DNA of 64,000 nucleotides, taken from Datisca glomerata. Taxonomy: Eukaryota > Streptophyta > Magnoliopsida > Cucurbitales > Datiscaceae. The notes under the pieces were generated by a model. The model ran no database searches and was not told the origin of the DNA. It worked only from the letters and a program-made list of their open reading frames with translations. Each line of letters begins with the position of its first letter. Position 1 is the stretch's first letter. Positions 12,003 to 21,389 of this stretch are shown here, piece by piece. The DNA is taken from the NCBI GenBank assembly GCA_003255025.1, contig QANY01002293.1, positions 495,506 to 559,505 of the forward strand, given 5' to 3'. The position numbers were made by a program, and so were the translations under genes.

Positions 12003-13028
12003 TAAGATTATCATAGTCTATGTTTTTTAGGTCATTACGAAGGACTGTTCTCAGTTTGTGTACGAATAAATTAGGTAATCTATTAATAAATTTTTCTTTT
12101 CAAAAAAATTGATTACTATCATCTCTTGTCATTACCCTAAACAAAAATATATTTTTGTACAAGTGGAAATCACTTAGGGTTGGACACCTAAGATTAGTTA
12201 ATTGATCATGGATACGTGAAGTAATATTACTTGGCGTTCCAATGAAGTGTTCAATTATTGTGTATAAGAGTGTATTGATGGCATCAGACATTATTTTCTG
12301 ATCTTCTCCAATAATTGGGGTTCCTTCAGCATCAATCTTTCCTGTTGAAAGGATGATATTTTTGAACTCTTCTGTGAGATATTTTTTCCACCAAGAATGA
12401 AGCATTCATGTAAATCATGTGACTAATAGTGGGATTACGTCATTGTGATGTAAACTGGGGATTACGTCATTGTGATGTATACTGTGTGTGGTAATGTAGC
12501 TGTTAGCTATCATTGCCATGTGCTGCAATTTGTTGAAAACTTCCTTCTCAGAAAGTCCATCAATATTTCATTCGTACAATTTTCCTGCAGAAACAAAAAA
12601 TTGATTAACTAAACAATTTTTAGAAATTTAGATATCAGGAGAAATTGGTTTTTTACGCCATTTCCTTTCTAATTTATTAATTTCTAAATTTTTTTAATAT
12701 ATCTTCGATATTATTAATGTTTAAAAATTCGTGGTTTGTGAATGACTCATAGGTGAATTCTGACATATGGTTCTCTGATTCTAAACTATTGTCTTGGTTA
12801 ATAACTTTAACAGAAGAAGATGATTCAATAAATTCATTCTTCAATTCTTGAAGAATTTTATCTATTTGTTTATTAAGAGAATAATTTTTAAAATGGTTTT
12901 GTCTAAAAGATTTATTAAAGATTTTTCTTTCAGAGTTTCACTAGATTTAAGTTTTATGAATATCATCAACCTTATTCTTAATTTTGTCTACTTGTTTACC
13001 TATTGTAATTAAACTTTGATTTGTTTAA
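12003..13028 (-). pseudogene. Pararetroviral coat protein fragment (N-terminal/core part)
   Basis: The open piece at 12,405-12,100 (minus) contains INTLLYTIIEHFIG and SRIHDQLTNLRCPTLSDFH. It is nearly the same as the segments at 32.0-32.3 kb (plus) and 25.3-25.6 kb (minus), which sit before the zinc-knuckle part of the coat protein. Sequence up to 13,028 matches the linker that precedes the coat protein in the other copies. At about 13,028 homology flips to the plus strand, so this is an inverted junction. The left end abuts a (TA)n tract. Confidence 0.75.
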
Positions 13029-14035
13029 TTGATCTAAATATCAATAAATAAATCAAAAAATAAAATAAAACTGTCAAATATGAATTAGGTAATTTTTGTG
13101 AGCACTATAGTTTACCCGCTATTGCTCTTTCCCAGAAAAATAGAAAAATTCACATTTAAGCCGTAAAAGGACCCACATGCCTTATAGGAGAAATTACCAC
13201 AAAAATAAAAACTTTGACTAATACTTTTCAAAGAATCAAATTTGATAAACGTTTCTCTAAGAATAAAAATTACTCTAGAAGAAAAATCAAATTTGATAAA
13301 AGTAAAATTAAGTATTTTAAATGTGATCAGAATGATCATTTTTCTAACACTTGTCAAGTTAAAAATAAAATTAATTAATTAAAAATCTTTGAAGAAGATA
13401 AACAAGAATTGTTTAGAATCTTAGAAACAATAAATTATTATGAGAGTAGTGATGAAGTCTTAGGAGAATTTGAATCTCCTGAATCCTCTGAATATAACTC
13501 TTCAAGTTTTGACAGTGATTCTCCTAACATCTTAATTAGATGTAGGGATAGTTGTTGTCAAAAATTAAATATTTTAAATAAAAATGAAGAACAAGAAAAC
13601 CTCTTGTTAGACTTAATTAGTAAAATTGAGAATCCAGAATTAAAACAAGAATACCTAGAAAAAGTTAAGAAATTAATTCAAAATAAAGAAAATTCCAAGT
13701 CTCATAATAATAATACCTCAAGGCTTTCGCAAACCCTTAAAAAATTCAATAAGGTTAAAGGAAAGGAAAAAGAAGTAATCTTACAATAACTTCAGAAAAT
13801 AATTAAAAATATTAAAATTGAAATAAAAAAATTGAAAAATTCAAACTCAGAAATAACAAAAGAATTAAACTTTTTAAAAATAAAATATTTAATTAAAAAT
13901 CATGAATCTAATGAATTAGGAGAACCTAGTAAACTCAATTCTGGTAATGGGATTGAAGAACATATTATCAATAATCAAAAAGATGATAACTTGATCCAAA
14001 TCCTTAATCATATCAAAATCAAGAAATGACACATA
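13029..14035 (+). pseudogene. Pararetroviral coat protein C-terminus with CCHC knuckle, plus linker
   Basis: The plus strand joins mid coat protein. A Lys/Arg-rich stretch (about 13,130-13,300) leads to a CCHC-type knuckle, YFKCDQNDHFSNTC at about 13,312-13,353, whose first Cys is replaced by Tyr. An acidic tail follows (ORF 13,409-13,789) with YYESSDEVLGEFESPESSEY and the paired cysteines of RDSCCQK. Basic RNA-binding stretch, knuckle and acidic tail are typical of caulimovirid coat proteins. A coiled, Lys/Glu-rich linker (13,800-14,029) leads to the protease. Stops interrupt before and after the tail. Confidence 0.75.
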
Positions 14036-14404
14036 ATGGTCAAGATAATAGTTCAAGATTTTGATTACACTACAATGGCTCTTGTTAATTCAGGAGTAGA
14101 TTTAAATTGCATACAGGAAAGGCTCGTTCCGGCCAAGTACTTCAAAAAGATAAAAGAATCTTTGTCTTCTGCCAACGGTACTCGCATGCATATCAATTAC
14201 GAAATACCTAAAGTTCATATTTGTCAAGACAATGTATGTTTTAAAACATCATTTGTTTTAGTAAAAAATATGACTGATAAAATCATTTTAAGTATACCAT
14301 TCATTTCTTTGTTGTTTCTTTTTACCACAGAGTATGATGGAATAATTACTTATCTCATGGAAAAGTCTGGTAAATTCAAATTTCTTTCTTTTTCTCACAA
14401 TTAG
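14036..14404 (+). pseudogene. Pararetroviral aspartic protease
   Basis: The segment carries ALVNSGVDLNCIQERLVP, where the usual active-site Asp-Ser-Gly is Asn-Ser-Gly; the residue before SG reads N, so the catalytic Asp is lost in this copy. Downstream IILSIPFISLL matches the second hydrophobic motif that pairs with the active-site loop. The related segment in the plus copy at 33.4 kb retains DSGAD. The ORF ends at a stop right after the protease core, and the RT continues after a frameshift. Confidence 0.75.
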
Positions 14405-14449
14405 AAATTAAAAACTTTAAAAGGAAAATTTGTTTTTAATTTCATAAAT

Positions 14450-15949
14450 CTAATTTTTTGTACAGAAAAAAATGTGTTTCTTAGAGGATGAATTAAAATT
14501 CAAAAGGATTGCAGAACAACTCCAGAATCCTGCTCTTCAAAAATAAATTAAAATATTCAAACAAAGAATTTGTAAAGAATTGCGTTCTGATATTCCTAAT
14601 GCTTTCTGGCATAGGAAGCAACATACTGTCAGTCTCCCTTATATTAAGGGTTTCAATGAGAAAAATATCTATACCAAGGCACGACCAATTCAAATGAACT
14701 CTGAAATGCTCGAGTTCTGTAAAAATGAAATCGCAGAACTTCTCAATAAGAGCATAATTAGAAGAAGTAAATCTCATTGGTCCTGCTCGACTTTTTATGT
14801 CTAGAAGGCCAGTGAAATCGAACGAGGAGTTCCTTAGTTAGTTATTAATAACAAACCCCTTAACAATGTCTTGTAATTGATAAGATATCCAATACCAAAA
14901 AAATAGACTTAATTAACAGACTTGGAGATGCAGTGGTATTCCCTAAGTTTGACATGAAATCTGGATTCTGGCAAATTCAGATAAATGAAAAGGACAAATA
15001 TAAAAATATATTTGTAATTCCATTTGGCCATTACGAGTGGAATATAATGCTCTTTGGTCTTAAAAATGCCCCAAGTGAGTTTCAAAATATAATGAGTGAA
15101 ATTTTTAATCAATTTACTGATTTCTCAATTATATACATTGATGATGTTCTCATTTTTTCTAAATCAATAGAACAATATTGGAAATATCTAGAATTGTTTG
15201 CAAAGCTAGTAAATCAAAATGGTTTAGTTATCTCTGCAAGTAAAATTAGATCATTTCAATCTAAGGTTAGATTCTTAGGATTTGAAATACACCATTCAAT
15301 AATTAAACCAATTGATCGAGTAATTCAATTTGCTGACAAACTCCCTGATGAAATCCTAGATAAAACCTAATTACAAAGATTTCTAGGATCTTTAAATTAC
15401 ATATATGATTTTTATGATAAATTAAGGATTGATTGCAAGACTCTCTTTGAAAGGCTTAAAAGGAATCCTCCTCCTTGGACACTTGTCCATACCAATCTGA
15501 TTATAAAATATAAACATATGTTAAGACACTCCCTTGTCTTAGCATCCCCTCAAATAATTCTTTCAAATTTGTCTAGACTGATGCTTCTGAAATAGGATAT
15601 GGAGGTATTTTGTCATAGAAAATCTTCCAGAGTCACCTGAACAGATTGTTAGGTTCACATATGAAACGTGGTTCCAATCATAAATTAATTCTAGCACAAT
15701 TAGAAAGGAAATCTTATCTGCTGTTCTATATATATAAAAATTTTAGGATGACTTGTTAAATAAAAAAATTCCTTTTAAAGATTGACTATAAATCTGTAAA
15801 ACATGTTCTGGAGAAAGATGTTAAAAATATTGCTTCAAAACAAATTTTTGTTAGTGGTAGTCCATACTTAGTATTTTTTATTTTCAAATTGAATTCCTTA
15901 AAGGCATTAATAATTCAGTTCCTGACTTTTTGACTCGTGAATTTTTGTA
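14450..15949 (+). pseudogene. Pararetroviral reverse transcriptase and RNase H
   Basis: RT fragments run through 14,580-14,804 (RPIQMNSEMLEFCKNEIAEL) and 14,933-15,370, with FDMKSGFWQIQI and the catalytic box YIDDVLIFSKS at about 15,131. This active-site box is intact. RNase H follows in broken frames: TDASEIGYGGI near 15,585, then DYKSVKHVLEKDV near 15,790, ending PDFLTREFL and a stop at about 15,949. Stops fall at 14,803, about 14,836, 14,875 and 15,368. This is the only copy in the window that retains both RT and RNase H. Confidence 0.8.
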
Positions 15950-15955
15950 GGGGTG

Positions 15956-16389
15956 ACAAGATGGGGTCCAGGCCCCAGGCTCGAAGAAAATAATCAAAGG
16001 GGAGTCTTCGACTCCATAATTGGCCGTTAAGTTCCAAATCAAAGAGGAGTCTTCTGCTCCAAGAAGTACCCAAATGACAATACTTGGGTCCATCAGGCCC
16101 AACTACCAATCTGTCGGTCAATCAATTTGACCCATTTACAGTCTTTAAGCCCTTTGACTCACAATTGATCATCAACCAACCAATCACCAATTATAAAAGG
16201 TATTCTCCTTATCACAAGAAGACCCCCCAGTAAGAATCTCTTTTACATTGAACCTTCATTTACCAATTTAAAAAACCCAGTTAAAATAGTAAAAGCTTAT
16301 TTCCTTCCTGATTCTCATTTTGCCCCTAGGTATAAGGACAAAACCCTCAGTTTCTACAGAGACATTCTCTTGAAAACAAAATCGATAAA
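15956..16389 (+). pseudogene. Fragment of post-RNase H ORF (ORF2-like)
   Basis: After the RNase H stop the sequence matches, in diverged form, 19,205-19,590. Shared landmarks are gagtcttcgactcca / gagttttcgactcaa, atacttgggtccatcag, and ttgaaccttcatttacc / ttgagccttcatttgct. No long frame is open. At about 16,390 homology breaks and the primer-binding-site cassette begins. Confidence 0.6.
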
Positions 16390-16610
16390 TATCAAAGCCA
16401 CTATAAAAGGTGTTCTCACTGTGTGATTGGTGACAAAGCATTGGCTCTTACCCCTAAAGTACCCTGCCCGGATTAGGTTTGGGGATAAGTTGTAGGTCAA
16501 AAGTAAAAAGGTCGAGTGGCCCCTGTGTAAAAAGTGGTTTTAGATGGACCGCTGGCGGCCGCTGCCCAACTATACGTTGTAGTGAGAACACGCATTTTGA
16601 TATCAGAGCC
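16390..16610 (+). repeat. PBS-flanked cassette, copy 1
   Basis: A segment of about 211 bp runs between two primer-binding-site-like sequences, tatcaaagcc (16,390) and tatcagagcc (16,601). Internal landmarks shared with the copies at 18.56 and 20.13 kb are actggctcttacccc, gtaccctgcc, aggtcaaaagtaaaa and gaggcccctgtgtaaaaag (gtggcccc here). Compared with copy 3 it lacks about 34 bp after the first site. It is more GC-rich than the viral sequence around it. I cannot assign it to a known element. Confidence 0.6.
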
Positions 16611-17030
16611 AAACCTGGTGGGAAGATTTACTATTTAAATTAATATATACATAGTTAAACTGTTCATCGCTTGTTATGGCTGGTTGTTGTTATTATTGAT
16701 TATCAATTACTTACCTAAATATTTGCTTTTATTTAATCTCACTCTCCGCCCAAGTGGTTGGTTATTCTTATAATTGATTATTTCTCTGTATTATTTGTTT
16801 ATCTAATCTGTGAATCTGATTTATCAAAAGCTGGCGTATCAGTTTCTATTTGGTTAGCTTCAGGTACCACAATAAGACCTATTAAATACATAAATCCCGA
16901 GGGTAAGGTAGTTGTATGGGCAAATTGGCGAAGAGAGAACCTGGTAAGAGGTTGTAAAAGTCATAACAGATTAGTAATCAAAATACAGTATGAAATTTTC
17001 AATCATAAGAATAATTTAGTTATTTGAGCC
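16611..17030 (+). other. Pararetroviral leader downstream of the PBS
   Basis: This roughly 420-bp non-coding leader starts aaacctggtgggaagattta and ends just before the movement-protein ATG at 17,031. Diverged versions occur at 28,046-28,455 (plus), 28,001-27,584 (minus) and 29,650-30,071 (plus). The open frame at 16,758-17,027 is not conserved between copies and is not supported as a gene. Confidence 0.65.
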
Positions 17031-17880
17031 ATGAGTAGATTATTTAGAAGTAATTCTTCTAGTAATAATAGATCTACAATAACTTGAATTCCTCACATAA
17101 TAAATGAAAAACACTTTGAATATGTAGCAGATGATCAAATAGATCATAGGGAATGGACTATACATAAAATCCACAATAAAAATATTTATAAATCAACATG
17201 TTATGTTGCTTCCTCCAAGTCTCAACATCATGTAAAAATAATTAAAAAAATATATGCTCTTGGGAAAGAGTATGAAACTAGTCAATTACTTTCTTCTAAT
17301 GAAATTAAACATCACATTCAAGAAGGATATAATTTCTTTCATTTTGGTTTAATCCAGATAAAAGTTAAACCACTCACAAGGAGAGGTCCAAATATCTTTT
17401 TCTTGTTAGCCTTGCGTGATGCAAGATTCATAAATTTTAATGATAGTATTTTAGGATTAATTGAAATCTCATTTTGTAATAGTTCAATCCATTTCGATTG
17501 TTTGCCATATTTATCTGTTAGTTTAACAGACCCCCATATTTTAAAATCTTTAATTTTGAATATTAAAACTATTGGTTACCAAGTCCTAGAAGGTACCCAA
17601 CCCTAACTTTAATTTTTTAAAATACATTACAAAGTTACCAAAACCAATATGAATTTTTAAGCCATCAATGGGAGCCCCAAAATTCAAACCTTGTTGATTT
17701 AATTTAGCCAAAGTAATGTCAATATTAGAGTTCCTAAAACAATTAGGTGGTCTTATATTACTTTGCCTACAAATTGGCTTTTAACAAATGAAAGTCAGCC
17801 AACTCTAATTCAACACCCAATTGAAGATGTAGAATACATCCAGCAGTACATGGATGGTATTGTTAAAATAAACTTCTAAC
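17031..17880 (+). pseudogene. Pararetroviral movement protein (30K type)
   Basis: It starts ATGAGTAGATTATTTAGA at 17,031 and meets an in-frame stop near 17,083. The core at about 17,340-17,605 contains FGLIQIKVKPLTRRG, ALRDARFINFNDSILGLIE and HFDCLPYLSVSLTDPHIL, which fits the 30K movement-protein core (cell-to-cell transport through plasmodesmata). The same core occurs at 26,881-27,288 on the minus strand. Another stop follows GTQP at about 17,605. The C-terminal remnant reaches tacatccagcagtacatgg near 17,840. Confidence 0.75.
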
Positions 17881-18545
17881 TTCTAGTTCTAATCCTCAAA
17901 TTAAGGAGTATAGCCAGTCTTGTACCCCTAGGAATTCCTTTCCTAGATCATCCATTAATAATGATCAAGATCTTAGGATTCAACAATTAGAACAGTAATT
18001 AAAAAATAAAAAATAAAAAATTTAAGACTTAAAAGAATAATTACAAATTCTCAAGTTAGACAGTCAATCTTTGATAACAAGTCTGAATAATCTGACGAAC
18101 CAAAGGCACCCACTTAATCACATTTTCAATTCAATCCATAACTCTTAGTCTTAAATTTAGGAACCCTGAACAAGGAATACAAACATGACTGAGAAGGTCT
18201 AACCCAAAATAATGATCACCTAGCCAATATAAATAGACGTAATAGGTTCAGAGAAAAATATAATATGGGTCAAAAAAGAATCATACTTGCTGAATGGAAG
18301 ACATTCATGCAGGAATTTAGAATTGACATGTTTTCCTCAATTATATTGAGGATATATATGAAAAGAATATTAAAGTGATTTCCAAATCCAAATGAGTCAA
18401 GAAAGGCTCCAGCGTGGTGAGTGCTAGTCATCCACCACCTGAAAAAATTATAATTAACTATAAAAATTCTTTAATACCTACTTCTCCTTTTAATATTTCA
18501 AAAGAAGAAAAACCCAATAAAAAAGTTGTTGAACAACTCAATTAA
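17881..18545 (+). pseudogene. Pararetroviral linker before the coat protein
   Basis: Broken frames rich in Asn, Ser, Glu and Lys correspond to the segment between movement and coat protein in the other copies; landmarks are aatgatcaagatcttagg and aagacattcatgca. At about 18,545 homology stops at gttgaacaactcaatta and switches to leader sequence just upstream of a primer-binding site, so the coat protein core is missing here. Confidence 0.6.
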
Positions 18546-18563
18546 ACCCAATTTCGTGCCTTT

Positions 18564-18760
18564 TGGCATCAAAGCCACTATGATTGTAACTCCTCGCCTG
18601 AGAGGGTGTTAGACTTATGGGGGGTTCTCACTGTGTAATCAGTGATGAAGTACTGGCCCTTACCCCTAGAGTACCCTGCCCGGGTTAGGTCCGAGGATAG
18701 GTTGCAGGTCAAAAGTAAAAAGGTCGAGAGGCCCCTGCGTAAAAAGACTAGACTACGGAA
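18564..18760 (+). repeat. PBS-flanked cassette, copy 2 (3' end missing)
   Basis: It begins tggcatcaaagcc at 18,564 and follows copy 3 closely through gattgtaactcctcgcc, gtaccctgcccgggtta and gaggcccctgcgtaaaaag. It then breaks at about 18,755 and joins ORF2-like sequence. The second primer-binding site is absent. Confidence 0.6.
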
Positions 18761-18764
18761 AAGT

Positions 18765-19860
18765 GGAACCTAGAATACTTAATCAAAATTCTTTTAAAAT
18801 CAAGAAGTTCAATGGTAGACAACCGCTTTTTGATCAAAATTACCATCCATTAATTATTGTCATAATGGATTTGAACATCCAAAGAATGATTGGATGAAAT
18901 TTTAGAAGATATTGGATTGAAGCATGACTCCAATGCAACATTAATTCAATGGTATGGAAATTGTGGGAAAATAGGTTTTCACAAAAATAATGAAACATGT
19001 TATGATAACAGAAAAATTTTAACTGTGAACCTTTTAGGACAATCAATCTTTAAAATTGAATTTTCAAATAAAACAATCAAAGAATTTTTTATACTGGAAG
19101 GAACTTTCTTCGTCATGCCTGACAGATTTTAAAAAAGTCATCGATATGCAGTAGAATCCGTAACAAAATGAATCAGTATCAATTCAGAAATCATGTGAGA
19201 ATGATGAATGGTTCAATAATAGAAGAGTTTTCGACTCAACAATTGGCCTTTAAGACCCAAATCAAATTGGAGTATTATACTCCTAACCAAGCTCAATCAA
19301 ATACTTGGGTCCATCAGACCCAATCACCAATCAACCATGGTCAACTAATTTGACCCAATTCCTTAATCTTTTAATGCTCAATCTTCCAATCAACCAATTT
19401 CAAAATACAAAAAATAATCATTTGATTTTCAAAAAGTGGCCAGTGAAAATCTTTTTCATATTGAGCCTTCATTTGCTCATTTGAAGGATCCTGCTCAAAT
19501 TGTCAAAGCCCATTTCATTCCTAAATTTCACTATATCCCTGGACTAATAACAAAAATCTTAGTTTCAATAGAAACAGAATCTATAAAAATTAGTCCAATC
19601 AGAAATTCTGAAGAAAGATTCATTTACTATTATTTCTCTATCATTAGAATCATAACTATGGAGAATTGGAGATCCATCCTTCAAGCTCCAAAATAGTTTT
19701 AAATAAAAAAATAATATAATTATTTTGACTATATTGATTCGTGACACATGATTTTCTTGCATCAAAATAGTGATTTCTCTCACTTTTGGTTTTTAAATTT
19801 TGATAACAATTACAAAATTGATTTCCCAAATTAGTTCTTAAAATTGTGGTTCATTCATGA
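18765..19860 (+). pseudogene. Post-RNase H ORF (ORF2-like), plus copy
   Basis: Open pieces include 18,890-19,132 (LEDIGLKHDSNATLIQWYGN, then NNETCYDNRKILTVNLLGQ), 19,168-19,353 (NTWVHQTQSPINHGQLI) and 19,436-19,696 (HIEPSFAHLKDPAQIVKAHF). The minus copy at 23.24-21.39 kb has the same order and continues to a Trp/Lys-rich region and a Lys/Ser/Glu-rich tail. I do not recognise a catalytic motif. Its position after RNase H resembles the extra ORF reported for some florendoviruses. The 3' part is deleted: at about 19,860 the sequence jumps into the transcript leader. Confidence 0.6.
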
Positions 19861-20143
19861 TCTTACCTTAGAACTTGTTTCCAACTCTTAACTATTTGAG
19901 AGCAAAACTTATTTTGAAAAACAAAACTTTCTTCTTCTCTTCCTTTGTAATCTTCTTCTTCTTTTTCCTTCAACGTTAAATAGTAAGCGGGAGCACTATT
20001 TAATTATTGCCAATAAACTTTACTGTTTGTGTAAGTTTTGAATCTTATACCTTAATACAGTTTTTACTATTTTTTGTGCACTCTTGACCCCCAATCTTTA
20101 ATTTCTTAAAATTATACTTGATTTCGCTCCTGGTATCAGAGCC
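19861..20143 (+). other. Pararetroviral 5' leader (no TATA) ending in intact PBS
   Basis: Leader sequence homologous to 20.8-20.5 kb (minus) and 29.35-29.63 kb (plus): landmarks cttaactatttgagagcaaaa, gttaaatagtaagc and gtttgtgtaagttttgaatc. The promoter TATA region found in the other two copies is deleted here. It ends with TGGTATCAGAGCC at 20,131-20,143, a perfect complement to the 3' end of plant initiator tRNA-Met, the primer used by caulimovirids. Confidence 0.7.
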
Positions 20144-20388
20144 ATTATGATTGTAACTCCTCACCTAAAAGGGTGTCAGACTTATGGGGGTTCTAACTGT
20201 ATGATTAGTGATGAAACACTGGCTCTTACCCCCATAGTACCCTGCCTGAGTTAGGTCTGAGGATAGGTTGCAGGTCAAAAGTAAAAGGGTCTAGAGGCCC
20301 CTGTGTAAAAAGTGGTTTTAGAGGGACCTTTGGCGGCCATTGGCCAACTATACATTGTGGCGAGAACACACATTTTGGTATTAGAGCC
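20131..20388 (+). repeat. PBS-flanked cassette, copy 3 (most complete)
   Basis: A 245-bp repeat unit lies between TGGTATCAGAGCC (20,131) and TGGTATTAGAGCC (20,376), so it is framed by direct repeats of the primer-binding site. Neither end of the minus copy, nor the leaders at 28.03 kb and 29.63 kb, has it; there the primer-binding site (a remnant at 29.63 kb) runs straight into, or nearly into, the leader. The insert has no ORF and no recognisable tRNA or LTR. Confidence 0.65.
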
Positions 20389-20816
20389 AAACTTGGTAGG
20401 GAGATTTACTGTTTACCTAATTTATCTACTTGATTAATCTGTTCACCGCCTGTTATGGCTAGTTATTGCTATGCTTAATTATTAGTTTAAATAGTAAATC
20501 TCCCCACCCGTTTTGGCTTTGATACCAAAAGGCGCGGAATTGAGTCTAATTTTAAGAAGTTAAAGACTTGGTGTTAAGCGTGCATAAAAAATAGTAAAAA
20601 CTATATTAAGATATAAGATTCAAAACTTACACAACAATAAAGTTTATTGGCAACAATTAAAATAGTGCTTCCGCTCACTATTTAACATTGAAGGAAAAAG
20701 AGAAAGAAGATTACAAAGGAGGAGGAGAAGAAAGCTTTGTTTTCCAAAACAAGTTTTGCTCTCAAATAGATAAGAGTTGAAAACAAGTTTTAAGAAACAA
20801 ATGGGAGAAAACTACC

Positions 20817-20824
20817 TATTTATA
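20817..20824 (-). promoter_or_regulatory. Pararetroviral promoter TATA box (minus copy)
   Basis: TATAAATA on the minus strand, about 290 bp upstream of the primer-binding site at 20,527. The plus copy has TATAAAA at 29,324 at about the same distance from its PBS remnant, with conserved flanks (gaactccactttacttg). This is the full-length-transcript promoter position in caulimovirids. Confidence 0.55.
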
Positions 20825-21389
20825 ATCAAGTAAAGTGGAGTTCACTGGGAACCCATCACTTACCTGAACTATTCTATTCTATAAAAGTAAAAATATTTTA
20901 CATTTATACTTTTGTCTACTTTTGACTAAGAATAGTAAAAAAGTATAAATAATTACCTAATTATTCGACAACTAGTACAATAATTATAAAAAGAGATAAA
21001 TTACAAAGATTCCCTCGATAATTGTTATCTTGGTCTTCGTGTTTTCATAATTGCTCTATAATGATTGTTGTTGTTGAAAAATCAGTGTGGCTATTGTCGT
21101 GCATTGGATTATTTGATAATTGTTATCATAGATTTTTGTGTTTTTATTGTAGAGAAGTCATCACTGTCATCCTTTGATAATTATTATCTTGGATGTTGTG
21201 TCTTGACTATTGATTAGAGAAGTCATTATTGTTATTGATAATCTTGAATATCATTATGACCGTTTCATTGTGATGAGATGTCATTATGATATCTCTTTAA
21301 AATTACTTGATCTTTTAATTTTGATTATTTCAAACATTGGCATTTTGTCAAGGACAAATTCTTCGATTCATTTTCTGATTGATCTGAAT
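20825..21389 (-). other. Pararetroviral 3' untranslated and promoter region
   Basis: This is AT-rich sequence between the ORF2 stop and the TATA box, with runs such as ggtcttcgtg and tgataattgttatc. It is homologous to 29,000-29,320 on the plus strand. No gene seen. The plus-strand open frame at 21,210-21,425 is a shadow. Confidence 0.5.

Noticed and set aside
16758..17027. 89-codon frame in the viral leader
   Set aside because: Not kept open in the other leader copies at 27.6-28.0, 28.05-28.45 and 29.65-30.07 kb.
20131..20388. PBS cassette as a tRNA gene or SINE
   Set aside because: No A and B box pair in the right order, no cloverleaf and no poly(A) tail could be seen.
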